Part shown: positions 1 to 9,211 of the stretch, one piece after another
How the letters are laid out: every line of letters begins with the position of its first letter
How positions within the stretch are numbered: position 1 is the first letter of the stretch
From: Sipunculus nudus
Lineage: Eukaryota; Annelida; Sipuncula; Golfingiida; Sipunculidae
NCBI GenBank assembly: GCA_026874595.1
Contig: CM049320.1
Span: 46,200,714-46,264,713 of the forward strand
DNA: 64,000 bases
Direction: 5' to 3'
The notes under the pieces: generated by a model
What the model saw: only the letters and a program-made list of their open reading frames with translations
Told to the model about the DNA's origin: nothing
Databases searched by the model: none
Position numbers and translations under genes: made by a program

Positions 1-389
1 CAAAACACATTTAATACAAAAATAAAGTTATACAGAGAATGATCGGACAATCCAAACACCTAGAATCGCCCGCATAACACAAACACATGTAAAATTCTTA
101 TCCACAATTAAGTCTGTATCGGCAGCATTTTAAACATTACAAGACCTTCGTGCAGCCTACATTACTGGCTCACACACGACAAACTTTCTATCGGTATAGT
201 CACATAAAAAAATACAATAGCCAAAATATTCCTTCCCCCATATCCTAGTACAATGTGTATTTACTCTAAAGTTACAGCATTAAGCTAACCCGGCAGCACA
301 AACTGCAGCCCAACAAAGTTAAGCCCACCTCTATCTATAAAAAAAAGGACCCCCGGTACGGCTCAGCCGTGCTGAATAATCGCTAAGCC
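1..389 (-). repeat. 3' LTR, partial (U3 start missing, outer end beyond the window)
   Basis: Bases 1-373 align with 9437-9807 of the right LTR and bases 374-389 with 9862-9877, so a 54-bp block (9808-9861) is absent here. Homology stops at 389. The last 234 bp of the right LTR (9878-10111), which contain its TATA box and terminal CGTTACA, have no counterpart, and unrelated sequence follows. A purine-rich minus-strand stretch (about 410 to 390) directly precedes the retained LTR part and could be the polypurine tract or chance. Either a deletion or recombination removed the start of U3. Confidence 0.85.
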
Positions 390-703
390 TCATCCGTCCT
401 CCTTTTCCGCGTGACCACACTGCGCATCCTGCCACTGGCAGTAGCGATGGGCTCTCCTCCCCTCGGTGTACCAGACTCCTCAGCCGTGGATGGTGGACTC
501 CTCCTGGGTAGGGGCCGAGCCTTCTCTTCACCTCCACGGCACGCCACCGGTGTTTGCCCCGATTCCACGCCCAAATGGCTGGAATCGGTCGCAGCTTCCA
601 GTAGGTCCATGAAGTTCCCCTAATCGTAGCTGATCTCCAAACCTTCATTTGGCAACTCGTCGAACAGGTCAAGAACAAACTCTTGCTGCTCGCCTCCGTC
701 CAT
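383..703 (-). pseudogene. ORF-like tail between integrase and 3' LTR, interrupted by one TAG
   Basis: Reading the minus strand from an ATG at 703 gives 27 codons of acidic sequence (begins MDGGEQQEF), a TAG at 622-620, then 78 further sense codons to a TAG at 385-383. The second part is basic and Arg/Pro/Gly-rich, and its last two codons lie in the retained LTR. I do not recognise the product. It could be a small accessory ORF, a remnant of the integrase C-terminal extension, or chance openness in GC-rich sequence. The absence of other stops over about 105 codons is mild support for past coding. Confidence 0.35.
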
Positions 704-871
704 CTTCACCCGTCAGCGGCTCCTTATTTATGGGGTTTCGTCCGTCAACTGTATCTCAAAAGACAAAAAGAAAGGGGTTAAGTATGTTCACTTAAGTGAG
801 CACGTCATGAACAAACAAACAAACAAAAAAAAAGATTAAATAACCCAAGTGCACTAGTGAACCCTTCATTA

Positions 872-2614
872 TTAAGAATCAATAAGCCGCCTTGGAGGGC
901 GCCGTTCACGACCACTGCGGCGAGCAGCTTCCACTCCATGAGAGTCTGAAACGGTTTGACTGGTTTGCTCTTGTGGGATCCTCCCATAATTAGTCTCTAT
1001 CTGCGATGCCGGACATTGTGTGGTAGTCTGTGCAATATCTTCGCATTCACTGTCAGCAACAACATTGATAGGCTGGGTTGCGGTGGCATTCTCGTACTCT
1101 TGAGTTTCCTCCTGGACTACATCATCCCCTGGCAGGGCCTCTGATGCACGACAAGCCTCTGGCGACGTTTCATCCTCCTCCGCTGGGATTTCAAGCCAAC
1201 AGTGCGGTTTTTCGTCGCCCTCATCAAAATGTGCTTGTTTTAGGTCATTAATGTGGACTATTCTCGGCTTCGCCCGTTGAGTCTGTTGTATCTTGTACAC
1301 CAGATCTCCCATTCTCTCTATCACCAGGTACGGGCCAGTCCATCCTAGTCCAAATTTCTCTTTGGCTGCTGGAGGATAGTACCTGTACACCCAACTCCCC
1401 AGCTGGAAACCATGCTCTTCAGCACTACGGTCATAGTTGTATTTTTGTCTCACGGCCGCTTTTTGTAGGCTACTCCTTGCATATTCAAATGCATTCTGCA
1501 TTGACTCTTTCAACCATTCCACATATTTTACGGGGCAGTTCGGCACTCTGTCACCATCCGGCGGGGTCCCGACCATAATGTCAATGGGCAGGTGTACGTC
1601 ACGGCCGAGCATCATACTATTGGGAGTACATCGTGTACTTTCATGCATAGTACTTCTATACGCCAGCATGACGAACGGTAAATGCTCATCCCAGTCTCTC
1701 CGGTTTTGTTTCGTAAAGGCGGAAAGCAGTTGGGCCAAAGTTCTGTTGAAACGTTCGATCATCCCATCCGATTGTGGATGATACGGAGTTGTTCTGGTTT
1801 TCCGGATTCCAAGTAAGCGACATGTCTCCTGGAACAAGTGAGATTCGAAGTCTCTGCCTTGGTCTGTGTGTATAGCTCTTGGGACTCCAAGCCTACAAAT
1901 CCACTCTTTCACTAGTACCTCTGCGACAGTTTCCGCTGTCTGGTCGGGTATAGCGTATGCCTCGGTCCATTTCGTAAAATAGTCGCCGATGACGAGCACG
2001 TAGCGATTTCCTTTCGCTGATGTAGGAACCGGCCCCAATACGTCCATGGCAATACGCTCCATGGGGTTACCAACAAGTTCCTGCTTCAGGGGCGCCTTCT
2101 TTGGACCAGTTTTTAGTTTTCTCTTTCCACATATTTTGCACTTCCGGCACCATCTTTCCACATCTTTCCGGTGGCCAGGCCAATAGAAGCGTCGTCTTAC
2201 ATTTTGTAGCGTTTTTGTCACGCCTAGATGTCCAGCCATGCGGTGGTCATGCAGATGTTCAAGGATCTGCCGTCTAAGTCGCTTTGGCGCCACAAGCTGG
2301 TATTTTGGCTCTTCGTGGGATTCCGGACACCACTGGCGATACAAGAGCCCATCTTTGACCTCCAGAACGGACCACTGGCTCCACAGTGCTTTTACCTGGC
2401 TATCCTTACCGGATATTTCTTTCCACGTGGGTCTGTGAGCAGAACTGCTTTTCCATTTAATAACCTCGGCTATGATGGAATCTTCAGCTTGCCATTCCTT
2501 CAACTGTTCTGGTACCCACGAATCTAACCAGTCGAATGAGTCATCCGACTGATTCGAAGTTGCCGGGCTGTCCCCTCTTTCTTGACCAGACGGGTCTTCT
2601 TTTTTTTCACACAT
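872..2614 (-). CDS. Ty3/Gypsy integrase (C-terminal part of pol), separate frame
   Basis: This 580-residue ORF is the integrase, which joins element cDNA to host DNA. Visible parts: an HHCC zinc domain (His124, His129, Cys159, Cys162), then a D,D35E catalytic core with Asp191 (MDVLGP), Asp251 (HTDQG) and Glu287 (MIERFN), then a GPY/F module near residue 427. The C-terminal extension is acidic and ends in a basic Arg/Pro-rich stretch. No chromodomain is evident. The ATG at 2614 is probably not a natural start, because integrases of this class are cut from a Pol polyprotein. The frame is -1 relative to upstream RNase H and overlaps it at 2524-2614, where a run of eight A sits in zero-frame context A AAA AAG. 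All catalytic residues are intact. Confidence 0.95.
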   Translation of the reverse strand: MCEKKEDPSGQERGDSPATSNQSDDSFDWLDSWVPEQLKEWQAEDSIIAEVIKWKSSSAHRPTWKEISGKDSQVKALWSQWSVLEVKDGLLYRQWCPESHEEPKYQLVAPKRLRRQILEHLHDHRMAGHLGVTKTLQNVRRRFYWPGHRKDVERWCRKCKICGKRKLKTGPKKAPLKQELVGNPMERIAMDVLGPVPTSAKGNRYVLVIGDYFTKWTEAYAIPDQTAETVAEVLVKEWICRLGVPRAIHTDQGRDFESHLFQETCRLLGIRKTRTTPYHPQSDGMIERFNRTLAQLLSAFTKQNRRDWDEHLPFVMLAYRSTMHESTRCTPNSMMLGRDVHLPIDIMVGTPPDGDRVPNCPVKYVEWLKESMQNAFEYARSSLQKAAVRQKYNYDRSAEEHGFQLGSWVYRYYPPAAKEKFGLGWTGPYLVIERMGDLVYKIQQTQRAKPRIVHINDLKQAHFDEGDEKPHCWLEIPAEEDETSPEACRASEALPGDDVVQEETQEYENATATQPINVVADSECEDIAQTTTQCPASQIETNYGRIPQEQTSQTVSDSHGVEAARRSGRERRPPRRLIDS

Positions 2615-5439
2615 CTGCTCTGGCCGGCCTCTCCACGTTCTTCTGAAGTTAAAGTCTCAGCCACATATCCGGCTCTCCCTTTACACTGAGTACATTCGAT
2701 TCTCGACAGGCCATCAGCATTACCGTGCTGGCGCCCGGGGCGGTGTTGCACTTCGAAATCGTAAGTATCGATAACAGATATCCACCTGGCGATCATACCC
2801 TCTGGGTCTTTGAAGCGCAACAGCCATCGCAACGAAGCATGATCTGTTCGCAACAGGAAACGCCTTCCCCAGAGGTATGTGTGAAAATGTTTTACAAACT
2901 TAACGACCGCTAAGAGCTCACGTTTGGTCGTGCAGTAGCGCCGTTGCGCTTTGTTCAGTGTGCGACTGCCATAAGCAATAGGGCGCTCCAGGCCATCTTG
3001 TATCTGAGAAAGAACTCCTGATATACCAACACCACTTGCATCAGTGTCAAGTATCAGCAGCCCCTCTTGTTGTGGGTATGAGAGTACTGGGGCACGAATC
3101 AGCCTCTCTTTCAGGGTTATGAAAGCTTCGTCGCAAGACTCGTCCCATTTGAACTTGACATTTTTCCGAGTCAAGTTAGTCAGCGGTTCGGCAACTGTGG
3201 CGTATTGTGGGATAAAGCGCCGGTAATAGGAGGTAAATCCCACAAAACTACGCACTTCAGTCTTACACTGGGGTACCTTCCAGTCCCTGACAGCAGCCAC
3301 TTTATCTGGGTCGCAGTGTACCCCTTCCCTGGAGACAACATGCCCCAGAAAGGTAACACTTTTCTTGAAAAGGCCACATTTTTCTGGTTTTAGCTTCAGT
3401 CCCGCTTGCCTCAGCCGGTCAAAGACAAACTTCAAGTTTTGCACAGCTCCCGTGAAGTTTGACCCAAATACAATTATATCATCGAGGTAGACCAAACTCC
3501 TCTCCCACTGTAGGCCTCTCAACACAAGTTCCATCAAACGAGAAAACGACGCTGGAGCATTGCTCAGCCCGAATGGCATCACTTTCCACTGAAACAGTCC
3601 TTTTCTCGTAGCGAATGCTGTCTTTGGACGATCCTCAGGGGCCACTGTCACTTGCCAGTACCCACTTGCAAGGTCTAGGGTACTGAACCAACTCGATCCC
3701 GATAGTGCGTCCATCGTATCGTCAATTCGTGGCAGCGGGTAAGCGTCTTTCCTAGTAACATTGTTAAGACGCCGGTAGTCGACACAAAATCTTGTGGAAC
3801 CATCCTTCTTCTTAACTAGAACCACGGGTGCAGCCCAGGGACTGTCACTCGGTTCCACTAAACCTTTTTCTAGTAGTTTGTCAACTTCCGCGTCCACGAT
3901 CTCTCTCTGCTTCTCCGGTAACCTGCGGGGGTGCTGCTTTATCGGTCGGTTATCTCCTGTGTCTATAGTGTGCTGTATCAGCTGTGTTTTGCCTAATCCG
4001 CCATCCAGCGTGGCAAACACATCTGCATACTCGCAAATCAACTTTCCAACCTCTCTCTTCTGATCCTCGTCTAGCCCCCTTGACGCTTCTTCAAATAACT
4101 GCTGAAGGTGATCTGGTATATACCCATCGCGCTCGCCCCAGATAATCCTTACAGTGGCCGCGTCTGGTCTGGTACCTGTCGTGTCACTAATTTTCTCAAC
4201 GGGAGTCAGCATCCCCATTACAGTTCCTGCGTTTACACGCACTGGCTGGTCTCCCAGGTTAACCAGGCACACCGGCGCCTTCCTCGTCGCAACGTCAATA
4301 AGAGTAGCGCCAACGAAAATCCCAGTTTCGTCAGCAAAATCCATGACTGGCTCCACAAGCCCGGCTGTAAAAGTCGCGCTCGGACGAAACTTGTCAATGA
4401 GAACTGGTACTTGCATTTCGTCACGAGGAGGGATGTGCACAGGCTCCGCCAACCTCACTCGGCAGCAGTTGATTGGGCGCTCCGCCTCACATAGCAATTC
4501 CTCTCCTTCAACGGTAAGTACTCCTGAAGTCAAATCAATTTTACCCCGGCAACGTCTAAAGAAATCCAAACCGAGTATACCGTTGTCGCTTATCTTAGCG
4601 ACCTTCACGGGGAATTTCAGGCACGTCTCCCTAAGCTTCAGCTCAAACTGTGCTTCGCCATCAACAGCAATAGGAGCCCCATCGGCTCCAAACAAGCTCT
4701 CATTAGCAGTTTCAAGATCAGGCCTCGGTGCTGCCAGTTTTTGGTAAACTGCTCTGCTGATCATGGTGAAGTCTGAGCCTGAATCGATGAGAAACCTCCC
4801 AGGTGTCCCATTGATTTTAGCTTCGATCATCCACCCTCCATCTTGCTTATAGGTTACATTCTTTACAGCAGAATTCTTACTCGAGTTTGCCGTCGTCGTA
4901 GTCCCTTCTCTGTTTGCTTGGTGCCTGTTGTCAGGACAGTCCCGGCTGAAATGCCCTGGCTTCTGACAGGTATAGCACACCTTCTGGTCCCCGCGCCGAC
5001 CGATCGGCTGACGGGGCTGGTTGTTTCCGAACCCAGATGGGACTGGGGATCCACCTTCTTGGTACGGGCGAAAATTATTCATCTCTAGCATCGTACGCCT
5101 CAAAGAGATAATTTCGTTGTGCATACTCTGCAAAAGCTGATCTTTCTTCTCATCTTCACTGCATTTCTCCTCCAGCTGTTTGAGGAGGCCTTGCATTTGT
5201 TGTTTTAAAACATCGACTTCTTTGTCTGTCCTCCTTCCAGACGGGTTATCCTGTCGGCCATCTTGCATAGACCTCTGTCGACCGAGTTTGGTCGCTACGT
5301 GACCCTCGCTTCTCTCGAAAGACTCATACTGGGTAGCCAAGCCAATCGCTTCATCCAGCGTGTCTGGCACCCTCAAGTCTACGTGCTTCCTCATCTCTTC
5401 CTCCGGTAACCCTCGTATAAACTGATCAATGGCTATACG
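2524..5439 (-). CDS. Gag C-terminus/nucleocapsid, protease, reverse transcriptase and RNase H
   Basis: The frame is open from just after the TAG at 5442-5440 to a stop at 2524; the first ATG is at 5394. Numbered from that Met: the end of the capsid domain (about 1-30), a coiled-coil-like stretch (about 57-105), a CCHC knuckle (Cys140-Cys153), an aspartic protease with DSG at 204-206 and the ILGLDFF motif near 273, reverse transcriptase with YLDD at 636-639, the connection region, and RNase H with Asp783, Glu826, Asp851 and Asp894. Together these mature the particle, copy the RNA and remove the template strand. The frame is the same as gag, so gag and pol are one reading frame split by a single TAG. 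The last 33 or so residues overlap integrase in another frame. Confidence 0.95.
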   Translation of the reverse strand, partial: RIAIDQFIRGLPEEEMRKHVDLRVPDTLDEAIGLATQYESFERSEGHVATKLGRQRSMQDGRQDNPSGRRTDKEVDVLKQQMQGLLKQLEEKCSEDEKKDQLLQSMHNEIISLRRTMLEMNNFRPYQEGGSPVPSGFGNNQPRQPIGRRGDQKVCYTCQKPGHFSRDCPDNRHQANREGTTTTANSSKNSAVKNVTYKQDGGWMIEAKINGTPGRFLIDSGSDFTMISRAVYQKLAAPRPDLETANESLFGADGAPIAVDGEAQFELKLRETCLKFPVKVAKISDNGILGLDFFRRCRGKIDLTSGVLTVEGEELLCEAERPINCCRVRLAEPVHIPPRDEMQVPVLIDKFRPSATFTAGLVEPVMDFADETGIFVGATLIDVATRKAPVCLVNLGDQPVRVNAGTVMGMLTPVEKISDTTGTRPDAATVRIIWGERDGYIPDHLQQLFEEASRGLDEDQKREVGKLICEYADVFATLDGGLGKTQLIQHTIDTGDNRPIKQHPRRLPEKQREIVDAEVDKLLEKGLVEPSDSPWAAPVVLVKKKDGSTRFCVDYRRLNNVTRKDAYPLPRIDDTMDALSGSSWFSTLDLASGYWQVTVAPEDRPKTAFATRKGLFQWKVMPFGLSNAPASFSRLMELVLRGLQWERSLVYLDDIIVFGSNFTGAVQNLKFVFDRLRQAGLKLKPEKCGLFKKSVTFLGHVVSREGVHCDPDKVAAVRDWKVPQCKTEVRSFVGFTSYYRRFIPQYATVAEPLTNLTRKNVKFKWDESCDEAFITLKERLIRAPVLSYPQQEGLLILDTDASGVGISGVLSQIQDGLERPIAYGSRTLNKAQRRYCTTKRELLAVVKFVKHFHTYLWGRRFLLRTDHASLRWLLRFKDPEGMIARWISVIDTYDFEVQHRPGRQHGNADGLSRIECTQCKGRAGYVAETLTSEERGEAGQSRCVKKKKTRLVKKEGTARQLRISRMTHSTG
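2600..2607 (-). other. A8 run at the RNase H/integrase frame change
   Basis: On the minus strand the run reads GTG AAA AAA AAG AAG in the RNase H frame, and the integrase frame lies one base back. A AAA AAG fits the X XXY YYZ form of a -1 slippery heptamer. A one-base slip in a homopolymer during replication would look the same. Ty3/Gypsy elements normally place recoding at the gag/pol border rather than inside pol, which favours mutation. Confidence 0.5.
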
Positions 5440-6546
5440 CTATTGAGCGTCCATCTCGAATTTCGGGTAAGCTTTCTGTGACAGCCGGAGAAGGTCAGAG
5501 CCGAACTCCATCAGGGTTTCATTGGGTTGTTTCTTCCTGGTCCGTATGGTGAAACGAAAACTGTTCTCCCGGTTAGGGGGATCAAAACGTTTCCCAAGTA
5601 AACTGGTTAACGACGAGAAGTCTTGTCGTTGTCCCTCCGGTAGCTGACTCAAAACCCTTTGAGCTCTCCCTCTCAGACTCGCCGCTAGCTGTAGGCCCAT
5701 CTCGGCCTCGTCCCATCCGTTCCATTTAGCAATCATTTCAAAGTGGGCGAGGTAATCTTGCCACTCAACCTTATCACCATCGAACTTATCGGCGTCTTTG
5801 GGTTGACGTGACGCTGGCCTAGGCGTACGCGTCCGCGGTTCATGCCTCATTTCTGGGGCTCCAGGAGACCAAATCCGATGCGGCTCAATTTCCGGGTTGA
5901 AGTCGATAGAATAGCCTCGTTGTAGGCACCTTCCGAGATCTGGTGCTCCGCATCGGCCGAAGTGGTCCTGTTCACGTTCTCGGTAGTAGTTCGTATGGCG
6001 GTCTATTTGCGTATGTCTACGCATTGATCGTCCCTGAGTGCCAGGCTCACTGTATGCACGCTGTTCAGCCCCATACAGTCGAGGCGTACTGACATCCGTC
6101 TCATTCTGCATGTATACCGACCCGAATGGATCCCCGACGGGGTCCCGAATTTGTTCGCTTGTTCCATTATTAACTCTCGACGGTAGCCCCGTACTCTGTA
6201 TGATCCCTGCCTGCCATGGCATAGTACCGACGAAACATTCTGCATCCGGCCTAGTCGGACCATGTCGAATTAAACCGCTATCTCGGCAAGCGCCTGCTCC
6301 GACGCCTGGTGGCTCCATCTCCAACTCGCCTCTATGCCGGTGTTCCCCATAAGAGATTATAGCAGACCCACTTCGACTACAAACGGCCTCGTCTATTGTG
6401 TACATCGATTCGCCATCGAGTGTCAGACGAGCCACCCTGGGAGTGTCGAACGTGAGAATTCTGTTCTCTGTAACAGGCGATCCCCGGGGGCGCACCACCG
6501 TGTCAAGTCCGGGCCCGGAGCGTTCGATCTGGCGTGCTGCCTCCAT
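5440..6546 (-). CDS. Gag capsid protein, ended early by TAG
   Basis: The ORF is open from an ATG at 6645, but I place the start at the second Met (6546-6544). The first 33 codons lie in a 117-bp block (6551-6667) that is repeated upstream as apparent leader, whereas coding-like sequence starts just past the block. The N-terminal half is polar and not recognisable. The C-terminal part (from about residue 283 of the longer form) looks like a Retrotrans_gag capsid domain (FDG, then a WQDYLAHFE-type helix). The TAG at 5442-5440 falls inside this domain, and 15 codons of obvious continuation follow before the next Met. A product stopping there would lack the end of capsid and the nucleocapsid, so a nonsense mutation is likelier than a natural gag terminus. 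Confidence 0.85.
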   Translation of the reverse strand: MEAARQIERSGPGLDTVVRPRGSPVTENRILTFDTPRVARLTLDGESMYTIDEAVCSRSGSAIISYGEHRHRGELEMEPPGVGAGACRDSGLIRHGPTRPDAECFVGTMPWQAGIIQSTGLPSRVNNGTSEQIRDPVGDPFGSVYMQNETDVSTPRLYGAEQRAYSEPGTQGRSMRRHTQIDRHTNYYREREQDHFGRCGAPDLGRCLQRGYSIDFNPEIEPHRIWSPGAPEMRHEPRTRTPRPASRQPKDADKFDGDKVEWQDYLAHFEMIAKWNGWDEAEMGLQLAASLRGRAQRVLSQLPEGQRQDFSSLTSLLGKRFDPPNRENSFRFTIRTRKKQPNETLMEFGSDLLRLSQKAYPKFEMDAQ

Positions 6547-6550
6547 ATTG

Positions 6551-6841
6551 GTCTCAGCAATGCGTGAACTGATGGTCGCTGTCCAGCGAATCAGTTTTGC
6601 GCACGTTGAATTAAGATGCCTCTCCGGCGCTCCTCTTGTCCGCAATCACAGCTGCCAGCAATCAGCGGTTTTCTTGACAAGTACACGTCGCTATTCAGCA
6701 CGAGTACTTCGTCTAACGGTCTCGGTCTCAGCAAAGCGTAAACTGATGGTCGCTGCCCAGCGAATCAGTTTTGCGCTCGTTGAATTAAGACGCCTCTCCG
6801 GCGCTCCTCTTGTCCGCAATCACAGCTGCCAGCAATCAGCG
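6551..6841 (-). repeat. 117-bp direct duplication overlapping the gag start
   Basis: Blocks 6551-6667 and 6725-6841 are nearly identical (a handful of substitutions) and lie 174 bp apart. The inner copy contains the first ATG of the gag ORF and the outer copy lies in the leader. Each carries a TCGCTG(T/C)CCAGCGA hairpin of the same type as the rest of the leader. Confidence 0.85.
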
Positions 6842-9191
6842 TTCCTTGTAGCCTCCCTCTCAGCAACAAAATAAGAAGTGTCGCCTGAACGTCGCTACAC
6901 AGCATGTACAGACTGACACAGGCGGAAGACAGAGAGAAAAGCCAAATCTGAGAAATTATCCTCAACCTTAAACTATTGACCCTTGTTTGCAAGTGCGCGT
7001 CGCTACAACCAGCATGCGTTAACTCGCACGTGTGTGTATGTGTGTGTGTGCGTGTCCCGGTAACCAGCCCTGATATAAACAACAAGCAGCAAAAGCACAA
7101 AAGTATCAGTGACAGTCGCCCGAAGCTATGCCACAAATAACCATACAAAAAAAAAATCGGTTGATCGTCGCCACTTAGTACGATCAGTTAACGAACAAAA
7201 ATTAAAAAAAATAAATAAGTAAAATAAAAAACAAGCAAGCCAAATACTGTCAGGGTTTAGCCACCGTTCAGCGCTGCTGACCCCAGAAGCAGCACAAATC
7301 AGCACACGGGCACGCGCTACCAATCGCACCTAACAACGCGACAGTCCAACGCAACCGAAACAAACAGGAACAGATCGAAAATTATAATCGCTACGCAGCG
7401 CTACAACGTTCAACAATAGACACCACAAGCAAAAGCAGGCTTGAATGTCGTAAGTTAGTACAGACAAGCTCGCGAACACAGACAGAAAATAGAACTAGAA
7501 TAGAAACGAAAAGTACGGTACAATTGAAAATTAAAGCCGCAATTCAGCGTTATGATTTCCAATAACTACAAACACTACAGATGAAAGCAACCTGAATGCC
7601 GCTTAATAGAGACAAGTACGCAGAACAAACAGACAAATTAAACAAAAGGACAATACAATCGAAAATTATAGTCGCTATACAGCGCTGCAATTTGCGAAAA
7701 CAAACACTACAACAAACGCAACATGAATGCCGCTAAATAGCGCAGACAAGTTCGCAAAACAAACAGACAAACTGAACAAAAGGACAATACAATCGAAATT
7801 TATAGTCGCTATACAGCGGTATAATTTGCAAAAACAAACAACACTACAACAAATGCAACTTGAATGCCGCTACATAGCGTAGACAAGTTCGCAAAACAAC
7901 AGACAAATGGAACAAAAAGGACAATACAACCGAAAATTATAGTCGCTATACAGCGATATAATTTGCGAAAACAAATAAACAAGCACTACAACAAATGCAA
8001 CTTGAATGCTGCAAAATAGCGTAGACAAGTTCGCAAAACAACAGACAAATTGAACAAAAAGGACAATACAACCGAAAATTATAGTCGCTATACAGCGATA
8101 TAATTTGCGAAAACAAATAAACAAACACTACAACAAATGCAACTTGAATGCTGCTAAATAGCGTAGACAAGTTCGCAAAACAACAGACAAATGGAACAAA
8201 AAGGACAATACAACCGAAAATTATTGTCGCTATACAGCGATATAATTTGCGAAAACAAATAAACAAACACTACAACAAATGCAACTTGAATGCTGCTAAA
8301 TAGCGTAGACAAGTTCGCAAAACAACAGACAAATTGAACAAAAAGGACAATACAACCGAAAATTATAGTCGCCATACAGCGATATAATTTGCGAAAACAA
8401 ATAAACAAACACTACAACAAATGTAACTTGATTGCTGCTAAATAGCGTAGACAAGTTCGCAAAACAACAGACAAATGGAACAAAAAGGACAATACAACCG
8501 AAAATTATAGTCGCTATACAGCGATATAATTTGCGAAAACAAATAAACAAACACTACAACAAATGCAACTTGAATGCTGCTAAATAGCACAGACAAGTTC
8601 GCAAAACAACGTAAACACGTACACCCTCAAACAAAAGTACAACACAATAGAAAATTATAGTCGCAATACAGCGTTACAATTTTCTGTCACACTCACATCA
8701 CCCATACACAAATACATCAACTGATTGTCGCTAAGCAGCGCAACAGTTTGACACAGCTGAAAGAAAAGTTGAATAAATAGACTAGAAATAAAATGAGAGA
8801 AATTATACTCGCTATGCAGCAGTACAATTCTCTCTGAACAACAACTATGCACGGTGAAGTATAACAGTTAAAAATTCGTTATATCACTCCTATGTCTATC
8901 TTATTGTATCCCACAAACAATAAAGATATATCAGCACGAAGATAGCAGCGGAAGCTCAACAATTAGTGAAAATCGCTGTACAGCGTTGTCACTGTGCGTT
9001 GGCTACAGCAGCTCAACTTCAGCCAACAATTACAAAACAAATCTCAAATATTCAAGAGAACATTATTAAAAGCTCCAGTGACTCTCTAAATAAAAAAAAA
9101 TGTCATGCAACCCTGCCAGCAATATCCTATGATTTGCCTTCTTTCAAACACAGGTCGCTAAATATAACAGCACCTATGCATTAATCAGACA
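6646..9191 (-). repeat. Long leader with hairpin-bearing tandem repeats
   Basis: About 2.5 kb separates the primer site from gag. The core, about 7560-8640, is a tandem array: the ATTTGCG landmark falls at 7690, 7824, 7961, 8103, 8245, 8387 and 8529, so four consecutive periods are exactly 142 bp and the outer ones 137 and 134. Each unit has two hairpin-like motifs about 70 bp apart, one TCGCTATACAGCGA and one of the form GCTGCTAAATAGCG. Degenerate versions (for example TCGCTACGCAGCG near 7389, TCGCTAAGCAGCG near 8729, TCGCTGTACAGCG near 8973) continue to both sides. Sense-strand ORFs of 84-106 codons (7870-8124, 7946-8266, 8154-8408, 8296-8550) arise from the repeats and encode hydrophobic, compositionally odd peptides that I do not consider genes. 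Confidence 0.9.
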
Positions 9192-9210
9192 AATCCTGGT
9201 CACGGCACCA
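9192..9210 (-). other. Primer binding site, tRNA-His type
   Basis: Next to the 5' LTR, with one intervening base, the plus strand reads AATCCTGGTCACGGCACCA. That is the form of a tRNA 3' end including CCA, and the TCACGGCA acceptor end matches animal tRNA-His as I know it. The minus-strand element RNA would therefore pair with tRNA-His to prime first-strand synthesis. Confidence 0.8.
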
Positions 9211-9211
9211 T

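Noticed and set aside
741-780. Polypurine tract AGACAAAAAGAAAGGGG
   Set aside because: It is purine-rich on the plus strand, the wrong strand for this minus-oriented element, and is not next to the LTR.
390-871. Envelope gene of an endogenous retrovirus
   Set aside because: The segment after integrase is under 500 bp and shows no signal peptide, furin-like site or membrane anchor.
7870-8550. Tandem ORFs encoding a repeated hydrophobic peptide as a multigene array
   Set aside because: They derive from a 142-bp tandem repeat in the LTR element leader, overlap one another in several frames and have an extreme Cys/Phe/Ile-rich composition.
7560-8640. CRISPR-like array
   Set aside because: The whole 142-bp unit is repeated with no unique spacers, and the context is a eukaryotic retrotransposon leader.
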